64,000 nucleotides of DNA from DAISKN01 sp964553925. Its GTDB lineage: Bacteria; Acidobacteriota; Vicinamibacteria; Marinacidobacterales; SMYC01. The stretch is from positions 1 to 64,000 of the forward strand of contig CAZKNR010000413.1 in NCBI GenBank assembly GCA_964553925.1. Direction: 5' to 3'. The translations under genes were made by a program, and so were the position numbers. The notes below the pieces were generated by a model, which saw nothing but the letters and a program-made list of their open reading frames with translations, had not been told where the DNA came from and did not search any database. Shown here piece after piece: positions 9,419 to 16,046 of the stretch; positions within the stretch are counted from its first letter, which is position 1; the number at the start of each line of letters is the position of its first letter.

Positions 9419-11488
9419 CTACTGGTAGTCTCTGGGTACGGTATCGTTCCAGGTCTTCTCCCGGACGAGAGTCCCGTTTTCCAAAAGTCGCCGGGTGTAT
9501 GTGTAATAGAAATTATCGAGATCGCTCCGAAACGTAAGCTCCGCCTCCCAGACGAGAGTGCGCCCTTCGAGCTCCACCACCATCCGGTGGCGCCCGCGAA
9601 TCGGGGTGTCCTCCGGCTTTTTGTCCTGGGTCTCGTGGGTAATGGTCTCCTGATACCGCTCCGTGCCCCAGGGATAACGGACGGCGCCTCCGTTCGTCGC
9701 CACGACTTTCGCCGCGCCGGTTTTCGGGTTGCGGTCGATCGAGGAGACCTCTCCGTAGCCGGAAGGCGTTCCCTCATCGAGGCTCTCGTATCCCGGGAGC
9801 TCCGGATCCTCCGCCGGAGGGAGAAACTGTGGTCTCGGCCGCTCCTCGAACGGCACCACCGGGAGCAGGACGCGCGTGCCGCTCTCGCCTCCGAGATGGA
9901 GGGTCGTCGTCATCGCGTAGGGTGTCGGCCAGAGCATCGGCCACTGCGCGTTTCCGGCCGCGAAGCGGATGCGATGGCCTTTGGGGAAGACCCAGGACGT
10001 GAAGTGCATCTCGATGTCGAGAGGGAAGGGGACGCCCGGCTCGATAGCCTTTGGCTCTTTTGCCGATTCGCGGTGGGTTCCGTTGAATCCCGCTCCTGCC
10101 ACCTGGGTGACAGTGCCGTCTGGGGCGACGTCGGATAAGCGCACGAACCAGTTCGCTCGTGGCGCGTCCGCCGACACTCTCAGGAGTGCGCGAGGGAGCC
10201 CGAGGATCTCGAGCTCGTCTTCGAGAGGCTCGGTGTCGTAGACCAGGCTGTACGCGTCCGTGGGCCTCTGATCGTGGGCGACGTCGCCCCACCACATCAC
10301 GGGTCCTCCGGCCTCGACGCCGTTCGACGGCACGTATCGCAGAAAGTGCGAGATCGCTTCTGGGGCTGTATCCGAGAGTCCATGGCTCGGCTGCGGGTAG
10401 AGGGCCCGGTCGCGGATGCGAGCGATGGGCCATCCCTCTTCCCAGCGCCACTCGCCCTCGACGCGTTCGAGGTACGGGCCCGGAGGGTGCCACTTTCGCA
10501 CGAACACCGCGAAGCGCGGCTCTTCGAGGATTCCCGTATCGCGTCCCTTGAGCCAGTGATCGAACCAGCGAACCGCCTCGTGCCGCCACTCCATTCCCGG
10601 CTCGGGGTACGGGTCGTGGGGAAACGCGTGGGACCAGGGCCCGATCATCGCCTTCACCGGGGCCTTCACCTGCTCGAGAATCCGGGGGATGCTGTCGCGG
10701 TATCCGTCGTACCAGCCGCCGATGTGGAACGAGGGAACGCGGAGGGATTCGTAGCGGCCCTTGAGCGCGGTCCGGTCCCAGAACGGCCCGTCGCGCTGCT
10801 GCCTTTTGTACGTCATCATCCATGGCCGGGTATCGAAGCGATCGCGGAAGTAGGCTTCGTCGATCCGATACTCCGGCGCTCCCGGCCGGGCGTTGTCGAG
10901 GTCCTGGCTCATTTCCCAGGAGTCGACGTGCATGATGCCGTCCATGTAGTGCACATCGTCCTGGTAGAGATCCTCGGTGGCGTCGACGGCGATGATGGCT
11001 TTTAGGGCGGGCGGGTTGCGCATCGCCATCTGGATCGAGTTGAAGCCGCCCCAGGAGATCCCGAACATGCCGACGTTTCCGTTCGACCAGGGCTCTTTCG
11101 AGAGCCAGTCGATCACCGCCTCGCCGTCTTCCTGCTCCTGGTCCGTGTACTCATAGTCGATGAGCTTCCCCTCGCTCGATCCGGTCCCCCGGATGTCGAC
11201 GCGGACGACGACGTAGCCGCGCCTCACGAAGTACGAGTAAAGGGGATAGTTTCTCCCTCGGCCTTCGGTCTTCCGATACGGAAGGTACTCGAGGAGAACC
11301 GGAAACTTCTCTCCCGCGACGCCGCCAGAGGGCATGAACAAATCCGCCGCGAGGCGCACGCCGTCCGGCATCGGGATCCAGGCCTCCGACATCGCGATCT
11401 CGTATACGGGAGGCGAGGGCTCGACTCCGCCCACGGGTTCGGACCAGATAACGGCAATGGTGAGGGCGGCCACGACAACTCTTCGCAT
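9419..11488 (-). CDS. Exported S15/CocE-type alpha/beta hydrolase (X-Pro dipeptidyl-peptidase family)
   Basis: The 689-residue product starts at an ATG followed by a signal peptide (MRRVVVAALTIAVIW). The catalytic serine is S145 in GISWGG. A candidate catalytic aspartate lies in GGWYDGY and the histidine in GPWSHAFP. A C-terminal jelly-roll of about 200 residues completes the X-Pro dipeptidyl-peptidase S15 / CocE-NonD layout. Relatives remove X-Pro dipeptides or cleave esters such as cocaine and glutaryl-cephalosporin; which activity applies here is unknown. An earlier in-frame start at 11530 would add 14 residues before the signal peptide and is less likely. The EEP gene follows directly. 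Confidence 0.85.
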   Translation of the reverse strand: MRRVVVAALTIAVIWSEPVGGVEPSPPVYEIAMSEAWIPMPDGVRLAADLFMPSGGVAGEKFPVLLEYLPYRKTEGRGRNYPLYSYFVRRGYVVVRVDIRGTGSSEGKLIDYEYTDQEQEDGEAVIDWLSKEPWSNGNVGMFGISWGGFNSIQMAMRNPPALKAIIAVDATEDLYQDDVHYMDGIMHVDSWEMSQDLDNARPGAPEYRIDEAYFRDRFDTRPWMMTYKRQQRDGPFWDRTALKGRYESLRVPSFHIGGWYDGYRDSIPRILEQVKAPVKAMIGPWSHAFPHDPYPEPGMEWRHEAVRWFDHWLKGRDTGILEEPRFAVFVRKWHPPGPYLERVEGEWRWEEGWPIARIRDRALYPQPSHGLSDTAPEAISHFLRYVPSNGVEAGGPVMWWGDVAHDQRPTDAYSLVYDTEPLEDELEILGLPRALLRVSADAPRANWFVRLSDVAPDGTVTQVAGAGFNGTHRESAKEPKAIEPGVPFPLDIEMHFTSWVFPKGHRIRFAAGNAQWPMLWPTPYAMTTTLHLGGESGTRVLLPVVPFEERPRPQFLPPAEDPELPGYESLDEGTPSGYGEVSSIDRNPKTGAAKVVATNGGAVRYPWGTERYQETITHETQDKKPEDTPIRGRHRMVVELEGRTLVWEAELTFRSDLDNFYYTYTRRLLENGTLVREKTWNDTVPRDYQ

Positions 11489-11515
11489 AGCGGCGGAAGG
11501 ATAAGCGAAACCGAT

Positions 11516-11827
11516 TTGCGGCGCGAGCATCGGTATCCCGTGAAGGTGAGGGCGAGCGAAATCGAGCGCGGAGCTTCCGCCATCGTCGCGTCCTACGAGC
11601 GGTCGAAGCCCGGGGGCGCATTCCTCGTGAGAGTCTCGGGAATCGATGGCTCAAGGAAGGGCTACCTCACGCGGGAGATCGTCTCGCGCCTCGAGCGGAC
11701 CGGGGTTCGTGCGGTTGCCATCAACGTGGACGGCTGGCTCAACCTCCCCGAGGCGCGGTTCCGCCGGGAACGACCGGCGGAGCGGTTCTACGAGAAAACA
11801 TCGTGCTTCGGAACGACGAAGCGATAG
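11516..11827 (+). pseudogene. Truncated uridine-kinase-like P-loop gene
   Basis: The frame opens at a TTG and encodes 103 residues that match the N-terminal half of a uridine-kinase/P-loop family: FLVRVSGIDGSRKGYLTREI, AINVDGWLNLPEARF and ERFYE. The family loop is GIDGSGKGY, so the second glycine is replaced by arginine. After FYE the frame diverges. Removing one A from the AAAA run near 11799-11802 would continue as ENIVLRNDEAIDL and then reach a TAG. The C-terminal half that should follow is absent, because the ATPase gene begins at 11920. This is a decayed fragment. Confidence 0.6.
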
Positions 11828-11919
11828 ACCTCTCGGCAGCACTCTAGATGGCCACTCTGTCCAGGACGGAGTTGCCCCTCAAGCCGGCCGGTACTCGTGT
11901 AGAATCGAAATGGAGATCC

Positions 11920-13056
11920 ATGCGATTCACACGGGTCAAGCTGGAGAACTGGCGGAACTTTCTCGACGTTGACGTTCCCCTCGAGCGGCGGGCCTTCCTC
12001 GTTGGGCCGAACGCATCCGGCAAGTCCAATTTCCTGGACGCATTCCGCTTCTTGCGGGACATCGCCGATCCTCAAGGGGGCTTTCAATGGGCCGTCGATA
12101 CGAAGAGAGGCGGGGTATCCCAGATCAGGTCCCTGCACGCACGGCGTTACTCCAATATCGCAATCGAAGTCGACGTCTTGTTGGAGTCGACCGGTGCCTG
12201 GACGTACCGCTTGGAGTTCAACCAGGACAACCTGAAGCGGCCCATACTTCGCCGGGAGCTCGTGAAGTACGGTGACGAAGTTCTGCGGGAGCGTCCAGAT
12301 CCTGAAGATAAGGGAGACGAAAAGAGGCTAACGCAGACGCATCTCGAACAGCTCCACGCCAACAAAGCCTTTCGGGAGCTGCAGGAGTTTCTCGCAGGCG
12401 TCCGCTACCTTCACATCGTCCCTCAACTCATACGCGAGCCCGATCGCTCCGTAGGACGCGCTCGCGATCCTTACGGCGGTGACTTCCTGGAGCAACTCGC
12501 GGGCTCGAGCAAGAAGACTTTGAGCGCTAGGCTCCGGCGGATCACCGACGCGCTGAGAATCGCGGTCCCCCAGCTGGAGAAGCTGGAGCTTCATCGGGAC
12601 GCGATGGGCGTGCCCCACCTCCGAGGGCTGCACAAACACTGGAGGCCAAAAGCGGGTTGGCAAACGGAAGAACAGTTTTCCGACGGCACCCTCCGGCTTC
12701 TCGGCTTGCTTTGGGTCCTGCTCGACGGAGATCATCCTCTCCTTCTGGAGGAACCCGAGTTGTCCCTTCATCCAGAGGTCATCCGTCACCTTCCGGCGAT
12801 GATGGCCCGGATTGGAAGAAAAAGCGCTCGCCAGGTCCTGGTGAGCACTCATTCGGCGGACCTTCTGACGGACGAGGGTATCGCGCCAGAAGAGGTGCTC
12901 TTCCTCGAGGTAACTCCTGAGGACACAAAAGTCCATCGCGCCAGCGACGACCAGCAGATCATGGCTCTATACGAGCAGAATGTACCCATGGCCGAGGCGG
13001 TCCTCCCAAGAACGGCTCCGCAGGGCGCACAACAGTTGTCACTTTTCGGCGTTTGA
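11920..13056 (+). CDS. AAA_21-type ATPase (OLD/RecF-like), first gene of a TOPRIM pair
   Basis: The 378-residue ABC/SMC-like ATPase has Walker A GPNASGKSN at residues 29-37, a signature-like FSDGTLRLLGLLW, Walker B LLLEEPELSLHPE and the H-switch STHSADLL. The start is set at the ATG preceded by GGAG four bases upstream and followed by the typical MRFTRVKLENWRNF opening; an ATG at 11848 would add 24 unconserved residues. Its TGA overlaps the TTG start of the TOPRIM-domain gene, so the two are translated together. AAA_21 ATPases paired with TOPRIM nucleases form OLD-like anti-phage systems. That role is inferred here from family and context. Confidence 0.85.
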   Translation: MRFTRVKLENWRNFLDVDVPLERRAFLVGPNASGKSNFLDAFRFLRDIADPQGGFQWAVDTKRGGVSQIRSLHARRYSNIAIEVDVLLESTGAWTYRLEFNQDNLKRPILRRELVKYGDEVLRERPDPEDKGDEKRLTQTHLEQLHANKAFRELQEFLAGVRYLHIVPQLIREPDRSVGRARDPYGGDFLEQLAGSSKKTLSARLRRITDALRIAVPQLEKLELHRDAMGVPHLRGLHKHWRPKAGWQTEEQFSDGTLRLLGLLWVLLDGDHPLLLEEPELSLHPEVIRHLPAMMARIGRKSARQVLVSTHSADLLTDEGIAPEEVLFLEVTPEDTKVHRASDDQQIMALYEQNVPMAEAVLPRTAPQGAQQLSLFGV

Positions 13057-13652
13057 GCTCACGTGTTGTGTTCGTGACGGTGGCGGTGGAAGGGATTGTT
13101 GACGCCGCGGTCGCCGGGAAGATCTTGAGGTCGATGGGTCTCGCGCTAGGCCCCGTGCACGGCCAGAAGGGCAAAAATTGGCTGGACACGAACCTTCCCG
13201 GCTACAACAGCGGCGCCAGGTTCACGCCTTGGCTGGTACTCCGAGACTTGGACCAGGACGCGGAATGCGCTCCCGACTTGCTAGCATCGCTCCTCCGAGC
13301 TCCCGCACCCAACATGCGACTTCGCATCGCCATCCGTTCGGTGGAAGCTTGGCTTCTCGCCGATTCCGAACGTATCAGTAATTTCTTGCGCGTCGCGGAA
13401 AGGACCGTTCCGAGCTCTCCCGACGGACTGCCGGATGCGAAGCAGACGGTCGTGGACCTCGCGCGCCAGTCGCAAAGTCGCGAGATACGGAAAGATCTCG
13501 TGCCGGAAAGAGGAACTAGCGGGAAGGTAGGACCCGCTTACACGGCCCGCCTCATCGAGTTTTCCCTCCAGAGATGGCGCCCACAAATCGCCGCAAGAAA
13601 AAGCGACAGCTTGAGTCGCTGCCTCGCGAGCCTCGGGGACTTGCGCCAATAG
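13053..13652 (+). CDS. DUF4276-like TOPRIM-domain protein, putative nuclease partner
   Basis: The 199-residue product opens with a hydrophobic strand and a conserved glutamate (VAVEG, E13), then the DxD of LVLRDLDQD at residues 65-69, which together make a TOPRIM metal site. The stretch RSVEAWLLAD is characteristic of the DUF4276 family. The start is a TTG that overlaps the TGA of the ATPase gene, so expression is coupled. TOPRIM partners of AAA_21 ATPases usually cleave nucleic acid once the ATPase senses infection. No biochemical role is known for this exact pair, so nuclease activity is an inference from the intact acidic residues. Confidence 0.75.
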   Translation: MSSRVVFVTVAVEGIVDAAVAGKILRSMGLALGPVHGQKGKNWLDTNLPGYNSGARFTPWLVLRDLDQDAECAPDLLASLLRAPAPNMRLRIAIRSVEAWLLADSERISNFLRVAERTVPSSPDGLPDAKQTVVDLARQSQSREIRKDLVPERGTSGKVGPAYTARLIEFSLQRWRPQIAARKSDSLSRCLASLGDLRQ

Positions 13653-13806
13653 TGTCCTGCCTGTGTTTTGTGCGGACTGCGAACTCCATCCGGACAGGGT
13701 TGGTGTCAAAATCAAAATTCGTTGACAGTGGAATCGCCACGCCTGATGGTAACGGGTCCTGCCCGAAGCTGCCCGGTCGGCGGTTGGTCCACTTTCGCCT
13801 CGCCGA

Positions 13807-13835
13807 TTGACTCCATATGGTAATAATATTATAAT
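13807..13835 (+). promoter_or_regulatory. Near-consensus sigma70-type promoter of the toxin-antitoxin pair
   Basis: TTGACT at 13807-13812 and TATAAT at 13830-13835 are separated by exactly 17 bases. The expected transcription start falls about seven bases after the -10 box, which is the GTG start codon of the antitoxin at 13842, so the mRNA is probably leaderless. The spacer holds CCATATGG (13813-13820) and the palindrome ATAATATTAT (13823-13832), either of which could be an operator for the ribbon-helix-helix antitoxin. The AT-rich stretch stands out in this GC-rich window. Confidence 0.8.
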
Positions 13836-13841
13836 TACAAT

Positions 13842-14093
13842 GTGATTACAGTATCCATCACCGTTGACGAGTCCTTGCTGAAGGCCATTGATCGAGTCGC
13901 GCGAGACTCGAAGCGAACCCGCTCGGATATTTGCCGGCTGGCGTTGAACAGGTTTCTCCGGTCGGAGCGCGAAGCCCTCGCGGTCCGAGAAGAGCAGGAA
14001 GCTTACCGCACCCACCCGGTGACGGCCGACGAGTTCGATTCCCTGATCGCCGCCCAGACGATTCACGAGCTCGAAGATGAGGAAGAGCGTTGA
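13842..14093 (+). CDS. MazE-like ribbon-helix-helix antitoxin
   Basis: The 83-residue protein opens with the beta strand of a ribbon-helix-helix DNA-binding domain (ITVSITVDESLLKAIDRVA), then two helices, and ends in an acidic tail suited to wrapping a toxin. The start is a GTG six bases after a TATAAT box, without a Shine-Dalgarno sequence. It overlaps the MazF-like gene by four bases (TTGA), the usual antitoxin-first order. RHH antitoxins commonly repress their own promoter, which fits the palindromes just upstream. Confidence 0.85.
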   Translation: MITVSITVDESLLKAIDRVARDSKRTRSDICRLALNRFLRSEREALAVREEQEAYRTHPVTADEFDSLIAAQTIHELEDEEER

Positions 14094-14407
14094 CACGCGG
14101 CGAGATCTGGATGCATCGTTTCAAGCCTCCTGACAGAGAGCGACCGGTCCTGATCCTCACCCGTCCCGAAATGATCAGCGTTTTGAACACCGTTACCGTT
14201 GCCGCCTTGACGCGGACGATTCGCGAGGTCAGAAGCGAAGTCGTCGTCGGCGATGAGTGCGGGTTGAGAGTTCGGTCGGCGATCAACCTCCATCATCTCT
14301 TCACAATCCCGCAGTCCGGCCTCCACCGCTTCGTGGGCTCGGTCTCGGAGGAGACGTTACGGGCGGTACGACGAGCTCTCCTTCACGCCCTGGCGTTCGA
14401 ACCCTGA
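14090..14407 (+). CDS. MazF/PemK-family toxin (endoribonuclease)
   Basis: The 105-residue protein matches the MazF/PemK fold: RGEIWMHRF at the N-terminus, the RPVLILTRPE strand, then NTVTVAALTRTIR, and a C-terminal helix. MazF toxins cleave mRNA at short motifs and are neutralised by the neighbouring antitoxin. Translation starts at a TTG that overlaps the antitoxin stop, which would keep toxin levels low and coupled to antitoxin. Its 3' end overlaps the convergent nitrobindin-like gene by 51 bases. The gene appears intact. Confidence 0.9.
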   Translation: MTRGEIWMHRFKPPDRERPVLILTRPEMISVLNTVTVAALTRTIREVRSEVVVGDECGLRVRSAINLHHLFTIPQSGLHRFVGSVSEETLRAVRRALLHALAFEP

Positions 14408-14959
14408 CGGGGCCTGCCGTGATACGCGGCGCAGCCGGGTCTCGCTGTAGAGCTCGAAGTCCTTCCCGGGCTCGGCGAGCTCGAAGCGCTCCACCAGCTC
14501 GTCTTCACCCACGAGGATGTAGGTTTCCCGCGCGCGAAAGCCCGCGGGGATGTTCTCTATCGCCTCGGTGACGAAGACGAGGGTTTTGTCGTCCTCGCTC
14601 GTGGACTCGTGGACGTACTGATTCACAAAGCCCTCGACGTGGAATTGTCGCAGCACGTGCTTTCCGCGGGCCGAATCGAAGCTGATGAAACCGACGTCGC
14701 GGTGGTCTTCACCCGGATTTCCTTCCTGGGGAGGATAGAACGACCGGTTGCGAACCTCGATGAAGCGCCCGTCCAGAACGAGCGCATACTCGCGGCTCAC
14801 CTGGCTCTTGCCGGGTCGTCCTTGGCCCTCGCCTTCCCAGGCTCCGAGGAGGAAGTGGAGTTCCTGAAACCGATCGGGCTCCGTCGGCGCGGTGTTCTGC
14901 GCCCAGCTCGGAACCGTGAGCGGCATCAAGCAAACGACGATTCTTGCGGCACGTTTCAT
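14357..14959 (-). CDS. Exported nitrobindin/DUF1579-like beta-barrel protein
   Basis: The 200-residue product carries a signal peptide (MKRAARIVVCLMPLTVPSWAQ) and a barrel domain starting HFLLGAWEGEGQG, which resembles the GxWxGxG signature of nitrobindin/THAP4-type or DUF1579 barrels. Heme or small-ligand binding is possible, but the proximal histidine cannot be assigned with confidence. The start is fixed by GGAAGGAG nine bases before the ATG at 14959. The same frame stays open upstream because it continues into the frameshifted GyrI-like gene. The 3' end overlaps the convergent toxin gene. Confidence 0.65.
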   Translation of the reverse strand: MKRAARIVVCLMPLTVPSWAQNTAPTEPDRFQELHFLLGAWEGEGQGRPGKSQVSREYALVLDGRFIEVRNRSFYPPQEGNPGEDHRDVGFISFDSARGKHVLRQFHVEGFVNQYVHESTSEDDKTLVFVTEAIENIPAGFRARETYILVGEDELVERFELAEPGKDFELYSETRLRRVSRQAPSGFERQGVKESSSYRP

Positions 14960-14992
14960 CTTTCGGGCTCCTTCCGTCAGGCTTCTGCCCTG

Positions 14993-15540
14993 AAGCGGCA
15001 CATAGATCTCTGTCCGCAGATCCTCGACCGCAGTGTTCCGCGGGTGGTTCAGGTAGTTCTTGATGCAAGGGACGTCGCAGAGTTCGCGTCCAAGCTGCGG
15101 GCACCAACTGGCCGCAGACCAGAGCATACGTTGCGGCAGGTCGCAGTGCTGCCCTCGATGCACGGCCACGGCGTCCTCCCCCCCTGGATCGGAATCTCGC
15201 TGACGCGGCTCCCGGGGGGCACGGACTGGTCGGAGTCGAGCGCGAGGCAAGCGTCATAGCGAGCGGCACCTCTCCGCGGCGTCATGTTCGGGTCGTCGTG
15301 GCACAACCCAAGGACGCGCGGCGTCGGCCCGAGTATACGATGACGCCCCGCCCAGGTCATGAGCCTGTCGAAGAGCGCGCCGATCTGATCGTAGCGTGCG
15401 ACCTGACGCATCGCCGCGACGCGCACGGCCTCGATACGTCGGATTTCGACGCCGAGCTCAAGCCAGGATCTGAGGCGCCTCGCGGCGAGAGACGGACGAC
15501 GGCCAGTCCCTAACGGGAGACCGTAATCCTCGGCGCTTTC
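14993..15540 (-). pseudogene. GyrI-like (AraC effector-binding) domain gene, single-base frameshift
   Basis: Two frames together spell a GyrI-like small-molecule-binding domain. The first covers about 15540-15180 and includes VEIRRIEAVRVAAMRQV, RYDQIGALFDRLMTWA, HDDPNMTP and RYDACLALD. The second covers about 15180-14993 with AVAVHRG, CPQLGREL, YLNHPRNTAVEDLRTEIYV. The switch falls on a run of seven C at 15178-15184 (G on the coding strand). One extra G restores a continuous domain ending in RTEIYVPL. No helix-turn-helix region is seen upstream. It is either a recent pseudogene or a homopolymer error. The product would be a ligand-binding regulator or drug-binding protein. Confidence 0.6.
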
Positions 15541-15984
15541 TCGTTTTGGACACGAACGCGTTGAGCTCGTTCGATCTGGAGACCACGACGTTCCGCGAGA
15601 TCACATCTCATGGGAACCGCGTCTCGTCTGCGGCTCTCGATCCTACGGGAACGATAGTCACGACCGGGGACCTGGATGGAGTCGTGAGGGTAGGACCGGT
15701 TACCGGTGAGGCGCCGCATCTGCTCTTCGGCCGCACGCTCGAGATCTCGAGCGTCGCCGTCTCCCCCGACGGCCGCCTGGATCGCCTCGGGAAGTCAGGA
15801 CGGAACGATACGGCTCTGGCCCATGCCCGAAGGCCCGCCATTCCACACGCTCCCCTACGAGGAAATTCTCGAGCGGATTCGGGCCTTCACCAATCTGCGG
15901 CTGGTTCCGGACCCGGCATCGGAGACCGGCTATCGGATCGAGGTCGGGCCCTTTCCCGGCTGGAGAACGCTTCCGGCCTGGTAG
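15510..15984 (+). pseudogene. C-terminal remnant of a WD40-repeat (kinase-type) protein, frameshifted
   Basis: Two frames together give the tail of a WD40 propeller: RRFLVLDTNALSSFDLETTT, GNRVSSAALDPTGTIVTTGD, SSVAVSPDGR, then after a shift WIASGSQDGTIRLWPMPEGP and a closing HTLPYEEILERIRAFTNL, VGPFPGWRTLPAW. The closing segment is the one I associate with WD40-type Ser/Thr kinases of Acidobacteria. The shift is one extra C at about 15776-15778. There is no kinase domain or start upstream, so this is a 5'-truncated fragment that abuts the GyrI-like remnant. Confidence 0.65.
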
Positions 15985-16005
15985 GCGAGCGTCCATCCGA
16001 CGCGC

Positions 16006-16014
16006 TGATATACT
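16006..16014 (+). promoter_or_regulatory. Extended -10 promoter element for the SpdH-like gene
   Basis: TGATATACT matches an extended -10 (TGn followed by TATACT) 32 bases before the ATG at 16047. No good -35 is visible, which an extended -10 can tolerate. The predicted leader of about 26 bases includes GGGAGGG as ribosome binding site. Confidence 0.45.
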
Positions 16015-16046
16015 TCCGCTCGTCATCGAACGCGAGGGAGGGTGTC

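Noticed and set aside
11920..13652. Assignment of the ATPase/TOPRIM pair to the PARIS system
   Set aside because: The PARIS partner AriB belongs to DUF4435, while this TOPRIM protein has the VEAWLLAD pattern of DUF4276.
13722..13727. A TTGACA upstream of the toxin-antitoxin promoter as a second promoter
   Set aside because: The sequence 17 bases downstream is GATGGT, a poor -10, and the closer TTGACT/TATAAT pair explains the locus.
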